From: Rohdeia sp041398665
Lineage (GTDB): Bacteria; Planctomycetota; UBA1135; GCA-002686595
Assembly (NCBI GenBank): GCA_041398665.1
Contig: JAWKUH010000011.1
Location: 93,337 to 157,336, forward strand
DNA: 64,000 nucleotides
Reading direction: 5' to 3'
Made by a program: the position numbers and the translations under genes. The notes beneath the pieces were generated by a model. That model saw nothing but the letters and a program-made list of their open reading frames with translations. It was not told the origin of the DNA and searched no databases. Positions 47,601 to 55,362 of this stretch are shown here, one piece after another (position 1 is the first letter of the stretch; the number at the start of each line of letters is the position of its first letter).

Positions 47601-48321
47601 GGACGGCGTGGACGAGGAGGCTCGCCTCGACGTCGCCCGGGACGATCGCCGGTCCGCGCGATCCGCCGGCCGCCAGGTGTTCGCGGCTCGCCATGCGGAG
47701 GTGCCCCTTCGGCTCCTCCACGTTCGGTCCGTGGCACTCGAAGCAGTTGAGCGCGAGGATCGGACGCACCTCCCGCTCGAAGAAGGCCGCCGCCTCGCGT
47801 TCCTCCGGCGTGGGCTCGCGCAGCGGCGCCTGCGGCCACGGCGCGCCGAGTTCGACCCAGCGCTGGATCGCGTCGACGACCTCGGCCTCGAGCCGCTCGT
47901 CCGGCGGCATCTCCTGCCCCACCGCCTCGTAGCGCACGGCGCGGACGAGCAGGCTCGCCGTGGGATCCTCGAGGTCGATCGACGGACCCGAGAAGCCGCC
48001 CTCGAGCAGCGCGTCGCGGCCGGTCATGCGCAGTCCGCCCTTGACGCGCTTCGCCGCGGCGCCGTGGCACTTCGAGCACTTCGCCTCGAAGGTCGGCCGC
48101 ACGAACTCCTCGAAGAGGCGCTCGGCCTCGTCGGCGCCGTCCTGGCGGAGGGCGCGGAGCGGTGCGTGAGCGGCGGCCGAGGGCTCCGACGCGGCCGCTG
48201 CGGCGCCCAGGGCCGACACGAACGTCGCGCAGGACAGGAACGCGGCCACGCGCCTTCGGACGGACGGCCGGGAGCGCTCGCGTTGCGGGTTCACGGCGTG
48301 TCGGCGCATGGGGAATCGCAT
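44671..48321 (-). CDS. PSCyt-DUF1549-DUF1553 protein with internal LamG-like domain
   Basis: 1216 residues. Signal peptide, then two PSCyt1-type cytochrome modules with c-haem sites CSKCHG (about residue 82) and CFECHG (about 190). DUF1549 begins at about 310 (PTEIDAFVRATLAAKGIEPN, HFDLTGLPPSIEVVDAFV). DUF1553 follows from about 680 (FPLVLNRSD, ARWIASPDNPMTARVMSNRL). Before the conserved last segment VALVLLNSNEFVHVP there is a roughly 200-residue beta-rich LamG/concanavalin-like insert (about 1000-1190; VRGSFGNPYNATVELDV, VGLRSWGDAVDVANFEVL). Such proteins are a planctomycete hallmark, probably periplasmic and linked to polysaccharide breakdown. ATG at 48309 is an alternative start. Two-gene unit with DUF1501. 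Confidence 0.93.
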   Translation of the reverse strand: MRFPMRRHAVNPQRERSRPSVRRRVAAFLSCATFVSALGAAAAASEPSAAAHAPLRALRQDGADEAERLFEEFVRPTFEAKCSKCHGAAAKRVKGGLRMTGRDALLEGGFSGPSIDLEDPTASLLVRAVRYEAVGQEMPPDERLEAEVVDAIQRWVELGAPWPQAPLREPTPEEREAAAFFEREVRPILALNCFECHGPNVEEPKGHLRMASREHLAAGGSRGPAIVPGDVEASLLVHAVRYDPATINMPPTGPLSKAKVAVLEKWIAMGAPWPDGEVFVPVSEEDELKLVSTARERWPYVPLERPAVPEVAGAPTEIDAFVRATLAAKGIEPNPLAEPRELVERLHFDLTGLPPSIEVVDAFVADPSPEAYAKLVDDLLASPAFGEHWARMWLDVVRYAQTNGFEDDREKPYAWRYRDYVVRSFDQDVPYDRFVLEQIAGDELFPDDVDAAIATGVYRLGTFDRQTDDELQAQFDDYDDVVRTFSEGFLGLTVGCARCHDHKYDPIPQEDYYGILGFIRNVEPYAEERFNPDSSTLGLFGPPVSKRNEWKDAMYVRQRKLRVRERDLLAAARDRFARDLLADAPEAAREAYATPLGRRTNAQRRALSPYVADLGNVQKLRGYMSAFEAREYQRIYVEIEQIEKEESFEGDFDWYLTVREDTGTILPTEVFARGDPTSPTATVEPHFPLVLNRSDAAAYPEMPQGRPYPNSSGRRAILARWIASPDNPMTARVMSNRLWKGMFGKGLVQTPNDFGLGGVSTSDPQLLDWLASEFVAGGWSVKSLLRRIALSETYRASSRPLSPTGLELDPNDDLFWRQGLRRLSAEQLRDSMLAVSGELQTSRGGRGFFPELDREVLAGASRPGEGWEPSSYDERCRRAIYGYVKRGMQDPLAVAFDAADPTSPVGARAVTTTPIQALSLVNGRFSDQRARMVAYRAARTVGDSTEERVTEVFRSVLQRVPTDEELAACVALVEDLTVELAATPSVVVLEPGVPDRLSDIYLETLAEEDTFVAPTDGMVAVRGSFGNPYNATVELDVDRGPARLVRSGAIDAGGISATFRPHEGATVFALIFGASAKEHVFTGLEAHLDLVEGTVELRRHDPDPDAAPTVLASATFEPAFDRETRVDVEFGDGKAGVRIDGRSVLVADGLGAATKGLVGLRSWGDAVDVANFEVLTPGADAPFFSLDTSRRTSPQVDALSAVALVLLNSNEFVHVP

Positions 48322-48351
48322 TTCGGGAGCCGGGGGTCCGGATCCACCCGG

Positions 48352-48357
48352 ATCATA
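48352..48357 (-). promoter_or_regulatory. Candidate -10 element (TATGAT) for the DUF1553-DUF1501 unit
   Basis: TATGAT on the minus strand ends 30 nt before the ATG at 48321, within GCAAGCTATGATCCG. It is the best match to a bacterial -10 in the 259-nt gap. The -35 is not obvious. Confidence 0.35.
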
Positions 48358-48580
48358 GCTTGCATCGACCGGACCGGCGCCCCTCCTCGACCCCCTCGGG
48401 AGGACGTTCGCCGAAGGACGAAGAGTTCCCCGACACCCCTCCTGATGTACGGGAGTTCACGGCCGGACGTGAGCGCGGAAGCGCGACGAACCGTCCCGGA
48501 GCGGACGCCGCACGGAGGACGGCGCCGCGCGGAGCGCACGGTGGAACGGCTCGTCGCGCCCGCTCGCCGACGTCCCGGGA

Positions 48581-50011
48581 TCAGCCGGGGACGACGAAGG
48601 GCGCGCGCGCCTCGCGCTGGACCAACGCGTTCGCACGCTCCGACGAAGCCCCGGTGAAGCGTTCGCCGTCGAAGCGCACCTCCGGCCCGACGGTCCACTC
48701 GAAGCCCACCGTCGCGACCTGGTTCGCCGCGAGGTGTTCGAGCGTGCGCGCGAGCGCGGTGTGCGACGAATCCGACGCGCCGAGCTCGTCGTGCGCGTCG
48801 TGCGGCGCCGCGGTGCGACCCAGTCGGTGCGACACGTTGCCGAGGTGGCACCACCCCGCCGAGACGTGTCCGCACGTCGCGTCGGCGTTCACCGCGCCGG
48901 GGTCGCCCGCGCGCACGGCGTCGAGGAAGTTCTGGTAGTGGTCCTGCTCGCTGCCGCCGGAGAACGAGCGCACCTCGACGCCGTTCGCGTCGTAGGCGAC
49001 GACGTGGTTGTAGGCGGACGAGACGAGGTAGCCGTCCTCGCACTCGAACACGACGCCGATGTTCGCGCCGCGGTAGGGCTCGGTGACGAGGCCGCGGACC
49101 TCGAAGACGAGTTCCGTGTCGCCGCAGTCGTAGTGGACGACGTGCGTGTTGGGCGTCTCGCCGTCGTCGTCGTAGCCGAAGCGCCCGCCCACGCTGACCG
49201 CGCTCCTCGGGAAACCGTCGACGCCGAGTCCCCAGCGCGCGATGTCGACCTGGTGCACGCCCTGGTTGCCGATGTCGCCGTTGCCCGTGTCGAAGCTCCA
49301 GTGCCAGTCGTAGTGGAGGCTCGCGCGGCGCAGCGGGACGAGCGGTGCGGGCCCGCACCACAGGTCGTAGTCGAGCGTCGCGGGCGGGTCCTGCGGCCCG
49401 TCGACCTTGCCGATCGACTCGCGGCGCTTGTAGCAGAGGCCCGTCGCGCGGAGCACGCGTCCGAGTCCGCCCGCGCGCATCCAGGCGATCGCCTCGCGTG
49501 TCGCGGGGTGCGAGCGCGCCTGCGTCCCGGTCTGCACGACCTTCCCGCTGCGGGCGGCCGCGGCGACCAGCGCCAGTCCGTCGCCGAGCGTCTGGCTGAC
49601 CGGCTTCTCGACGTAGACGTGCTTGCCGGCGTCGAGCGCGAGGATCGCCGCGAGCGAGTGCCAGTGGTTCGGCGTCGCGATCGACACCACGTCGATCCTG
49701 TCGTCGTCCATCACGCGCCGCAGGTCCTTCACGTAGCGCGCCTCCGGCACCGCCATCTGCGCCGGCTCGATCACGCCCTCGTCGGGGTCGCAGATGCACG
49801 TGACGACGGAGTCCTTCGAGTTCGTGAAGCCGGCGATGTGCGCGCGACCGCGACCGCGCACGCCGAGGACGGCGACGCGCAGAGGATCCCCGTCCTTGCG
49901 GCGCGCGGGCGACGCGGCGAAGAGGGTCGCGGGCACGACGGCCGAGGCGGCCGCGGCGAGCAGCGCGTCGTGCGTGAACGCGCGGCGCGTGAGGGTGCGT
50001 GACGTGGTCAT
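48581..50011 (-). CDS. Exported Gfo/Idh/MocA family oxidoreductase
   Basis: 476 residues. The N-terminus RRAFTHDALLAAAASAVV is a Tat-type signal. The Rossmann fold follows with RVAVLGVRGRGRAHIAGF and IDVVSIATPNHWHSLAAILA, then the conserved AGKHVYVEKPVSQTLGDG. The C-terminal GFO/IDH/MocA_C and planctomycete-type extension includes GNGDIGNQGVHQVDIARW and TCGHVSAGWCHLGNVSHRLG. These enzymes oxidise or interconvert sugars and inositols with bound NAD(P). The substrate is unknown. Last gene of a unit that includes an FGE-like lipoprotein (34-nt gap), isomerase and sigma factor. Confidence 0.92.
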   Translation of the reverse strand: MTTSRTLTRRAFTHDALLAAAASAVVPATLFAASPARRKDGDPLRVAVLGVRGRGRAHIAGFTNSKDSVVTCICDPDEGVIEPAQMAVPEARYVKDLRRVMDDDRIDVVSIATPNHWHSLAAILALDAGKHVYVEKPVSQTLGDGLALVAAAARSGKVVQTGTQARSHPATREAIAWMRAGGLGRVLRATGLCYKRRESIGKVDGPQDPPATLDYDLWCGPAPLVPLRRASLHYDWHWSFDTGNGDIGNQGVHQVDIARWGLGVDGFPRSAVSVGGRFGYDDDGETPNTHVVHYDCGDTELVFEVRGLVTEPYRGANIGVVFECEDGYLVSSAYNHVVAYDANGVEVRSFSGGSEQDHYQNFLDAVRAGDPGAVNADATCGHVSAGWCHLGNVSHRLGRTAAPHDAHDELGASDSSHTALARTLEHLAANQVATVGFEWTVGPEVRFDGERFTGASSERANALVQREARAPFVVPG

Positions 50012-50045
50012 GGCGTTCGGGCCGGTCGGTCCGGGTTCGGGGCGA

Positions 50046-50849
50046 TCAGCGAGCGCCGGGACCGGGTCCGGCGCAGAGGATGCGGAAGCCGAGTTGGTCG
50101 CCGTCGGGGACCCACCAGACGCCCGGGGGGAAGTTCGAGTCGCGCAGCGTCCAGGCGGGGTCGAAGGGCAGTCGCGGGACGCGCGGTGCTCCGAGCTCGT
50201 CGACGAAGGCCGCGCGCTCCGTGCGGAAGGACCCGCCCAGGGAGAGCGCGCGCTTCGGCGCGTCCGGCGACGCCGGCGTCGACACGTACTCCGCGACGTT
50301 GCCGAGCGCGTCGAACAACAGGTGCGCGTCGGCGCCGCGCGATCCGACCTCCGCGGTCGCACCCTGCGAACTCTGCGCGTCGACGACGAGCTCCGGGTCG
50401 ACGACGAGCGGTGCGCACGCGAGCGTCCACTCGGTCTCCGTCGGGAGTCGGTACTCCTCGCCGGTGACGGCACCGAGCCAGCGGCAGTAGGTCTCCGCGC
50501 CGTTGCGGCTCACGCCGATCACGGGGTGCCGCCCGAGCCCGAAGCCGTGGTCCATGGGCTCGACGTCGAGCGGCCGCGACGGACGCGCCATGCCGTCGAC
50601 CTCGGCGCGCCTCCGTTCGGCGAAGTCGCAGAACACGAGGTACTCCTCCCAGGTCACCTCGCGGCGTCCGATCCAGAAGCCGCCGTCCTCGATCCACACG
50701 AGTTCGAAGGTGACGTCGCTCCCCGGGATCGCGACGGTCCGCACCGCGGGTGTCGAGGAGGCGTCGGTCCCGCGACAGCCGTGGAGCGCGAGCGCACCGG
50801 CGGCGAGCGCCGCGACGAGCGTCGGGCGGAGCGAACGTGAACGCTTCAT
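50046..50849 (-). CDS. FGE-sulfatase (SUMF1)-like domain lipoprotein
   Basis: 267 residues. Signal and lipobox (LAAGALALHGC), then a formylglycine-generating-enzyme fold: FWIGRREVTWEEYLVF, GRHPVIGVSRNGAETYCRWL, YRLPTETEWTLAC and LGNVAEYVSTP, ending DQLGFRILCA. The true FGE copper-binding Cys pair is not evident, so it is more likely a binding or structural module than a sulfatase activator. The ATG overlaps the stop of the isomerase gene (ATGA). Confidence 0.85.
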   Translation of the reverse strand: MKRSRSLRPTLVAALAAGALALHGCRGTDASSTPAVRTVAIPGSDVTFELVWIEDGGFWIGRREVTWEEYLVFCDFAERRRAEVDGMARPSRPLDVEPMDHGFGLGRHPVIGVSRNGAETYCRWLGAVTGEEYRLPTETEWTLACAPLVVDPELVVDAQSSQGATAEVGSRGADAHLLFDALGNVAEYVSTPASPDAPKRALSLGGSFRTERAAFVDELGAPRVPRLPFDPAWTLRDSNFPPGVWWVPDGDQLGFRILCAGPGPGAR

Positions 50850-51775
50850 CGCCGCGCCTCCTGCGCGCGCCGCAGCGTGTCGCGCACGCTGCGCACCGCG
50901 CTCGCGATCTCGGAGCCGAAGTCGTCGCCGAAGCGCGCCTCGACCGACACGCGGCCGCGGAAGCCGCCCTCGCGGAGCGCGGCGAACCAGGGCAGGAGGT
51001 CGGGCGCGTCGGCGCTCGACCCCGGCGGTCGGCGCGACGCGGGTTCGGCGACGTGGACGTGGTGGACGAAGGGCGCGGCCTCGAGCAGATCCGAGGCGGG
51101 TCGCTCCGCGGCGAACTCGTGGTAGAGGTCCGCGGTGAGCCGCACGTTCGGGTGGTCGACGGCGCGCACCAGTCGGAGCCCCTCCGCGACGGTGTTCACG
51201 AGCGTCGTCTCCTCCGCGCGCAGCGGCTCGAGGCACAGCGTGACGGCGTGCTCGCGCGCCGGCTCGGCGAGCCGCGCGAGCAGGGCGACGAGTTGGAGCC
51301 GCGCGTCGTCGAGCGGAAAACCGGCGGGCGGGGTGCGCGCCGCCGCCGAGCCGAACGTGATCGTGTCGATGCCGACGGCATTCGCTCGGGCGAAGGTGCG
51401 CTCGGCGTACGCGAGGACCGCGTCGTGGTCGGCGTCGGGCCCCGTGCAACGCAGTCGTCCCGGCAGGAACGTGTTCGCCGCGCGCGGCGGCGCGTCGAGC
51501 GCGCGCAGGTGCAGGAGTCGCTCCGCGAGCTCTTCCTCCGTGGCCGCGTCGGCGAGGTCGCGCGTGCACGAGAGCTCGACGAAGTCGCCGCCGGCCGCGG
51601 CGATCGCGGCGGCGTCGGAGGGGCGCGCGCAGCACCCCACCGCGACGTCGTCCCAGGACTCGTGAGCGCCGAGTCCTCCTCGACGCGCGCCGTCGAGGAG
51701 ATGCAGCAGCGGCGCCGCGCCGATCGCGACGCCCGCGCGCAGGACGGCGCGTCGGGTCGTCGTCGGCGGCGTCAT
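50846..51775 (-). CDS. Exported TIM-barrel sugar-isomerase/epimerase-like protein
   Basis: 309 residues. A Tat-type N-terminus (TTRRAVLRAGVAIGAAPLLH) precedes an AP-endonuclease-2/xylose-isomerase-like barrel: GGDFVELSCTRD, NAVGIDTITFGSAAA, VTLCLEPLRAEETTLVNTV (metal-ligand Glu), VRLTADLYHEF, VHHVHVAEPAS and FRGRVSVEARFG. Probable role: isomerisation or epimerisation of a sugar in the envelope, together with the adjacent oxidoreductase. It overlaps both neighbours by four bases. Confidence 0.88.
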   Translation of the reverse strand: MTPPTTTRRAVLRAGVAIGAAPLLHLLDGARRGGLGAHESWDDVAVGCCARPSDAAAIAAAGGDFVELSCTRDLADAATEEELAERLLHLRALDAPPRAANTFLPGRLRCTGPDADHDAVLAYAERTFARANAVGIDTITFGSAAARTPPAGFPLDDARLQLVALLARLAEPAREHAVTLCLEPLRAEETTLVNTVAEGLRLVRAVDHPNVRLTADLYHEFAAERPASDLLEAAPFVHHVHVAEPASRRPPGSSADAPDLLPWFAALREGGFRGRVSVEARFGDDFGSEIASAVRSVRDTLRRAQEARR

Positions 51776-52691
51776 TCCTGGGCCGCCGGGACGTCGCCGC
51801 CGTCGAGCGCGCGGCGCTGGTCGACGAGCTTCGTGAGGAGCGCGTCCATCCCGCCCGGGCCCTTGCGCCGGAGGTCGTCGCGGTTCGCGATGCACCACGG
51901 GCAGCGCATCTCGATCAAGTGGAACTCGACGAAGCCTTGTGCTCGCCGTCGAGTTCACCGACGAGCAGGCGCTCGAAGTCCTCGCGCGGCGGGCACGAGA
52001 TGTGGCGCTCGCGCCACAGCGCGGAGACGTCCATGTCGAGCAGCCGGCCCCCCTCCTCCGCGACGGCGAGCAGCGGCAGGAGGTCGCTCTGCGACTCGAT
52101 GCGGGCGGCGAGCTGGCGGATGCGTTTCAGCGCGCGGAACTTGACCCCTGCGACGGCGGTCTCGTCGGCGAACTCGAAGAAGCGCCAGGCGTCGCGGTTG
52201 CGCCAACCGCCCGCGAAGAGCGACTCGATCACGGCGAGGCGGCGGTACTCGCCCTGCGACGCGGTCTCCTGCACCCACTCCTCGAGGACGCCGCCGAGCA
52301 GGTCGCGCGCCCGGTCGGAGAGCTCGATGCCGCGCACGATCGCGCTCGGCGTCTCGGACTCGCGCACGAGCTGGTCGAGCGACGGACCCGACCACTCCTC
52401 GTCCTCCTGGACCGCCATCGTGCGCGCCTTGCGTCGCCGCAGGTGGTCGATCGTGCGGTTGCGGCAGATGCCGAAGAGGTACTGCTCGAAGCTGTACTTG
52501 CTGTCGAAGTCCTTGATGCCGCGAACGGCGCCGAGGAGCGACTCCTGCACCACGTCCTCCGCGCCCTGGACGTCGCCGACGCGCCGCTGCGCGTAGGCGT
52601 GGAGACGGCCGCAGTACGTCTGTTCGACGCGCCGCCACTCCGCGTCGTCGTGCGCCTGGAGCAGCGCGATGTCGGGGGTCCAGTCGTCCAT
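51772..52691 (-). CDS. Sigma-70 (ECF-like) factor with Cys-containing C-terminal extension, one frameshift
   Basis: About 306 residues after correction. Sigma region 2: EWRRVEQTYCGRLHAYAQRR, DVQGAEDVVQESLLGAVRGI and FGICRNRTIDHLRRRKART. Region 4 equivalent: YRRLAVIESLFAGGWRNRDA and VAGVKFRALKRIRQLAARI. It continues past the usual end with ISCPPREDFERLLVGELDGE, then after a one-base frame change near 51943, VEFHLIEMRCPWCIANRDDL, and ends GGDVPAAQE at a TGA overlapping the next ATG. The first frame alone would end earlier in a Ser-rich tail. The Cys/His tail resembles a zinc-finger anti-sigma-like domain fused to the sigma factor. A TAGACT hexamer lies 16 nt before the ATG. Confidence 0.82.
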
Positions 52692-52727
52692 GGCCGGAGC
52701 GCCCTGGAGTCTACGGCATCGCCGGGT

Positions 52728-53678
52728 TCAACGACCGCGCGAGGGTTCGCGGCTCGCGTCCTGCGCACGGCGCAGGAGGTCGGCGGCGCGCGTGATCTCG
52801 GGGTTCGGGCTCGAGGACACGCCGATCGAGAGTTCGATGCGGTCGCCGACGAGGTCGCGGAGCCCCGCCTTGCGCACGGCTTCCTGCACGCGCTCCGCCA
52901 TGATGCGCGCGCCGGACGGCGGCGTGCTCGGGAGCAGGAAGAGGAAGGACGAGCGGTCGAAGCGACCCAGGATGTCGGTGTCGCGGCAGGCCTGGAGGAA
53001 GATGCTCGCGAGCTGGCGCAGCACGTCCTCGTGCGCCTCGCCGTCGAACGCGAGGAGCACGCACGCGAGGGGATGACCGAAGCGACGGGAGCGCTTGAAC
53101 TCCTCGTCGAGCTTGTAGGTCATGAACTCGTAGTTGAAGAGGCTCGTCTCCGGGTCGGCGAGTCGCTCGAGCAACTCCATCGGGCGCGACCCGTCGAGCG
53201 TGAGTTCACGCAGCAGCGCCTCGGGCAGCACGGCGTCGCCGCCGTGGAGCGCGTCGGGCACGAGCGGCGCGGCCTGCGCGGCGCCGAGTGCGTCGCGGAA
53301 GTCGTCGGCGTCGACGCCGCCCTTCGCTCCGTGACGGGCGAGCACGGCCGACGCTCCGCAGAACCGCGCGATGGGTTCGGCCACCGCGACGTCGGCGGGC
53401 GAGGTGACGCCCTTCTCGAGGACGAACACGATGCGCGTGCCGCCGCGCGCGGCGAGCCGGCGGCAGGCCTCGAACGCGTTCGCCGTCGAGCCGTCGACCA
53501 CCACCGTCCCGCCGGGGGACGAGACGAGGAGCGCGTCGAGCTCCACCGGTCCGTCGCCGTCGAAGCGCGAGCCGAGCGCGGCGCGCACGTCGGCGAAGAA
53601 GGCGGGGTCGGCGGTGAGGATGCGGATGCTGGACACGGGAGGCTCCTTCGCGGTCGTCACGAGGTCGAGGCCCCGCAT
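52728..53678 (-). CDS. Receiver-like plus degenerate GGDEF protein
   Basis: 316 residues from ATG at 53678. GTG codons 18 and 45 nt downstream are possible starts. Residues about 17-140 have a receiver-like alternation (SIRILTADPAFFADVRAALG, TVVVDGSTANAFEACRRLAA) without clear phospho-Asp context. The second half (about 185-310) follows a GGDEF domain: DPETSLFNYEFMTYKLDEEF, LACVLLAFDGEA, LASIFLQACRDTDILGRFD and MAERVQEAVRKAGL. The signature GGDEF is replaced by FDRSSF, so it is unlikely to make cyclic-di-GMP. It could bind nucleotides or act as a scaffold. It lies 36 nt upstream of the sigma gene. Confidence 0.75.
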   Translation of the reverse strand: MRGLDLVTTAKEPPVSSIRILTADPAFFADVRAALGSRFDGDGPVELDALLVSSPGGTVVVDGSTANAFEACRRLAARGGTRIVFVLEKGVTSPADVAVAEPIARFCGASAVLARHGAKGGVDADDFRDALGAAQAAPLVPDALHGGDAVLPEALLRELTLDGSRPMELLERLADPETSLFNYEFMTYKLDEEFKRSRRFGHPLACVLLAFDGEAHEDVLRQLASIFLQACRDTDILGRFDRSSFLFLLPSTPPSGARIMAERVQEAVRKAGLRDLVGDRIELSIGVSSSPNPEITRAADLLRRAQDASREPSRGR

Positions 53679-53781
53679 TGTGGCACCCCCCTCCCGCCCC
53701 GCCCGGATCCGCGCGTCGGGCCGTGCGGGAGGACCGAAGGATCTCCCAATCGTGGGATGTCCCGCGGGGTCTGCACGGGCC

Positions 53782-53890
53782 ACGCGGGGGAACGAAGCGC
53801 GCCGCTTCGCGCCGCGCGGGGGAACACAGCGCGCCGCTTCGCGCCGCGCGGGGGAACACAGCGCGCCGCTTCGCGCCGCACGGGGGGAAC
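53782..53890 (+). repeat. Tandem repeat, 32-nt units, three full plus one partial
   Basis: Units start at 53782, 53814 and 53846, with a partial one at 53878. Each reads GCGCGGGGGAACACAGCGCG followed by CCGCTTCGCGCC, with small changes in the first. Each contains a short hairpin (GCGC-GCCGCTTCGC-GCGC). A related single unit lies near 54186-54230. There are no spacers, so this is not CRISPR. It leads into E1 copy C. Confidence 0.75.
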
Positions 53891-53937
53891 GAACACGCGA
53901 CCTTCGGTCGCGTAACAACGTGCCCTGCGGGCCATGC

Positions 53938-54140
53938 AATCAAACACGAAGAAGGCGAAGAACCGGAAGGCGCCGCCTTCGGCGGCGGACCACACGGAAG
54001 GACCGCAGGGACCCGCGGGGCGCTTGCGCCCGCGGGTCCCTGCGTCCGCGCCGCGCAGCGGCGCCTTCGTGTTCTTCGTGTCCTTTCCTGTCGTTCCCTT
54101 CGTGTTGAAACTGTGTGGGCTTCGGCGCCGAAGGCCTCGA
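53938..54140 (+). repeat. Fold-back intergenic repeat, family E1, copy C
   Basis: AAACACGAAGAAGGCGAAGA and GCCGCCTTCGGCGGCGGACC, the dyad CAGGGACCCGCGGGG / CCCGCGGGTCCCTGCG, then CGCCTTCGTGTTCTTCGTGT and CCCTTCGTGTT, followed by TTCGGCGCCGAAGG. Left and right arms are complementary. A GCGACC TTC GGTCGC hairpin lies just before it at 53898-53912. Same order and orientation as copy A. Confidence 0.78.
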
Positions 54141-54232
54141 GCGCAACGCCTCGCGCTCTTCTCGAGGGCTGCGCTGACCTGCCGGCCGCGCGCAGGGCAC
54201 AGCGCGCCACTTCGTGCCGCGCGGGAACACAG

Positions 54233-54415
54233 GTTCACAGGAGCCGGGGAGAACGGGGAGAAGACGCGGACGTCGGAACGGAACCATCCATTGGGGCCCG
54301 CCGTTGCGTCCCTGCTGCCGGTGGTCGCGTTCCACCTCCAGGTGACCTCCCCGTCCTCCCCGGCTCCCTGTGAACTGCGTGGCCTTCGGCGCCGAAGGCG
54401 CCGAGCGAGGGCGCC
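54233..54415 (-). repeat. Fold-back intergenic repeat, family E2, reverse copy
   Basis: On the minus strand it reads GGCGCCGAAGGCCACGCAGT, ACAGGGAGCCGGGGAGGACG, GTCACCTGGAGGTGGAACGC and closes with TCTCCCCGGCTCCTGTGAAC. This matches 41708-41890 over most of its length. The 54141-54232 stretch between E1 and E2 is mostly unique but includes one decayed 32-nt-type unit. The whole 53679-54459 gap therefore holds repeats and no credible gene. Confidence 0.7.
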
Positions 54416-54459
54416 GAGCGCAGCACCTCGCGCTCGTCTCGACGCAGAGCGCGCCGGCC

Positions 54460-55209
54460 TCAGCCTTCCATCTGCTCGAGCCAACCGTCCTCGAAGGCGT
54501 AGTTCGCGTACACCGTCTGCACGTCGTCGTGGTCCTCGAGGTCGTCGAGCAGGCGCACGATCTTCTTGGCCTCCTCGATCGTCGCGACCTTCACGTCGTT
54601 CTGCGGCACGTAGCCGGTCTCCGCCGACAGGAAGGCCACGCCCTTCTCCTCGAGCGCGCTCTTCACCGCGAGGAACTCGGTCGCGTCCGCGAGCAGCGTC
54701 GCCGCGTCGCCGTCCATCTCGACGTCGACCGCTCCGACCTCGAGCGCAAGTTCCATGAGCTCCTCCTCGCTCCGCCCCGCGGTCTCGATCGTGAAGATCG
54801 AGCGGAAGTCGAACATGAAGGACACCGAGCCCGGCGAACCGAGGTTGCCGCCGCGCTTGTCGAAGATGTGCTTCACGTCCGCGGCGGTGCGACTGCGGTT
54901 CTCCGAGAGCGCCACCACGATGACGGCCACGCCGCCCGGCGCGTAGCCCTCGTACGTGAGGTCCTCCATGTCGCCGCCGCGGTCACCCGACGCGCTCTTG
55001 ATGGCGCGTTGGATGTTGTCCTTCGGCATGTTCGCCGCCTTGGCCTTCTCGACGGCGTACTTCAGCTTGAGGTTGCCGTCGACGTCCGGCCCGCCCTGCT
55101 TGACGGCCGAGATGATCGCCTTCGCGCACTTCGAGAAGACCTTCGCGCGCTTCTTGTCCACCGCGCCCTTGCGGCGCGCGATGTTCGCGGAGTGGGTGTG
55201 ACCGGCCAT
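54460..55209 (-). CDS. yebC: YebC/PmpR family regulator or translation factor
   Basis: 249 residues, full length for the family. N-terminus MAGHTHSANIARRKGAVDKK, then AKAIISAVKQGGPDVDGNLK, MPKDNIQRAIKSASGD, YEGYAPGGVAVIVVALSEN and SRTAADVKHIFDKRGGNLGS. All are typical. YebC proteins are widely conserved, were described as DNA-binding regulators and more recently linked to translation of difficult sequences. A GATACC hexamer lies 7 nt before the ATG. Not in an operon with S9 (153-nt gap containing a terminator-like hairpin). Confidence 0.95.
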   Translation of the reverse strand: MAGHTHSANIARRKGAVDKKRAKVFSKCAKAIISAVKQGGPDVDGNLKLKYAVEKAKAANMPKDNIQRAIKSASGDRGGDMEDLTYEGYAPGGVAVIVVALSENRSRTAADVKHIFDKRGGNLGSPGSVSFMFDFRSIFTIETAGRSEEELMELALEVGAVDVEMDGDAATLLADATEFLAVKSALEEKGVAFLSAETGYVPQNDVKVATIEEAKKIVRLLDDLEDHDDVQTVYANYAFEDGWLEQMEG

Positions 55210-55322
55210 CGTGCTGGGTATCGATCGTCGAGCCCTGGATCGAGCGTCCTTGGAACGGCGCGGGCCGCGGGCTCCCGGCCGCGGGTGCGACCGGCCGCCA
55301 ACGGCCCGCTCGAGGCGTCGGT

Positions 55323-55352
55323 GCGCCGCGCGCCCCTCGCGGGGTGCGGCGC
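55323..55352 (-). terminator. Terminator-like hairpin after rpsI
   Basis: GCGCCGC at the left pairs with GCGGCGC at the right, with CCCC/GGGG inside and a short bulge. It begins about 10 nt past the rpsI stop and before the yebC start region. No U-tract. Confidence 0.55.
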
Positions 55353-55362
55353 GTCGACGGGA

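Noticed and set aside
44641..48657. A plus-strand open frame of about 1340 codons opposite the DUF1549/DUF1553 gene
   Set aside because: Antisense shadow in GC-rich DNA. The minus strand carries haem motifs and both DUF domains.
53782..53890. CRISPR array
   Set aside because: The 32-nt units are directly adjacent with no spacers and no cas genes are nearby.
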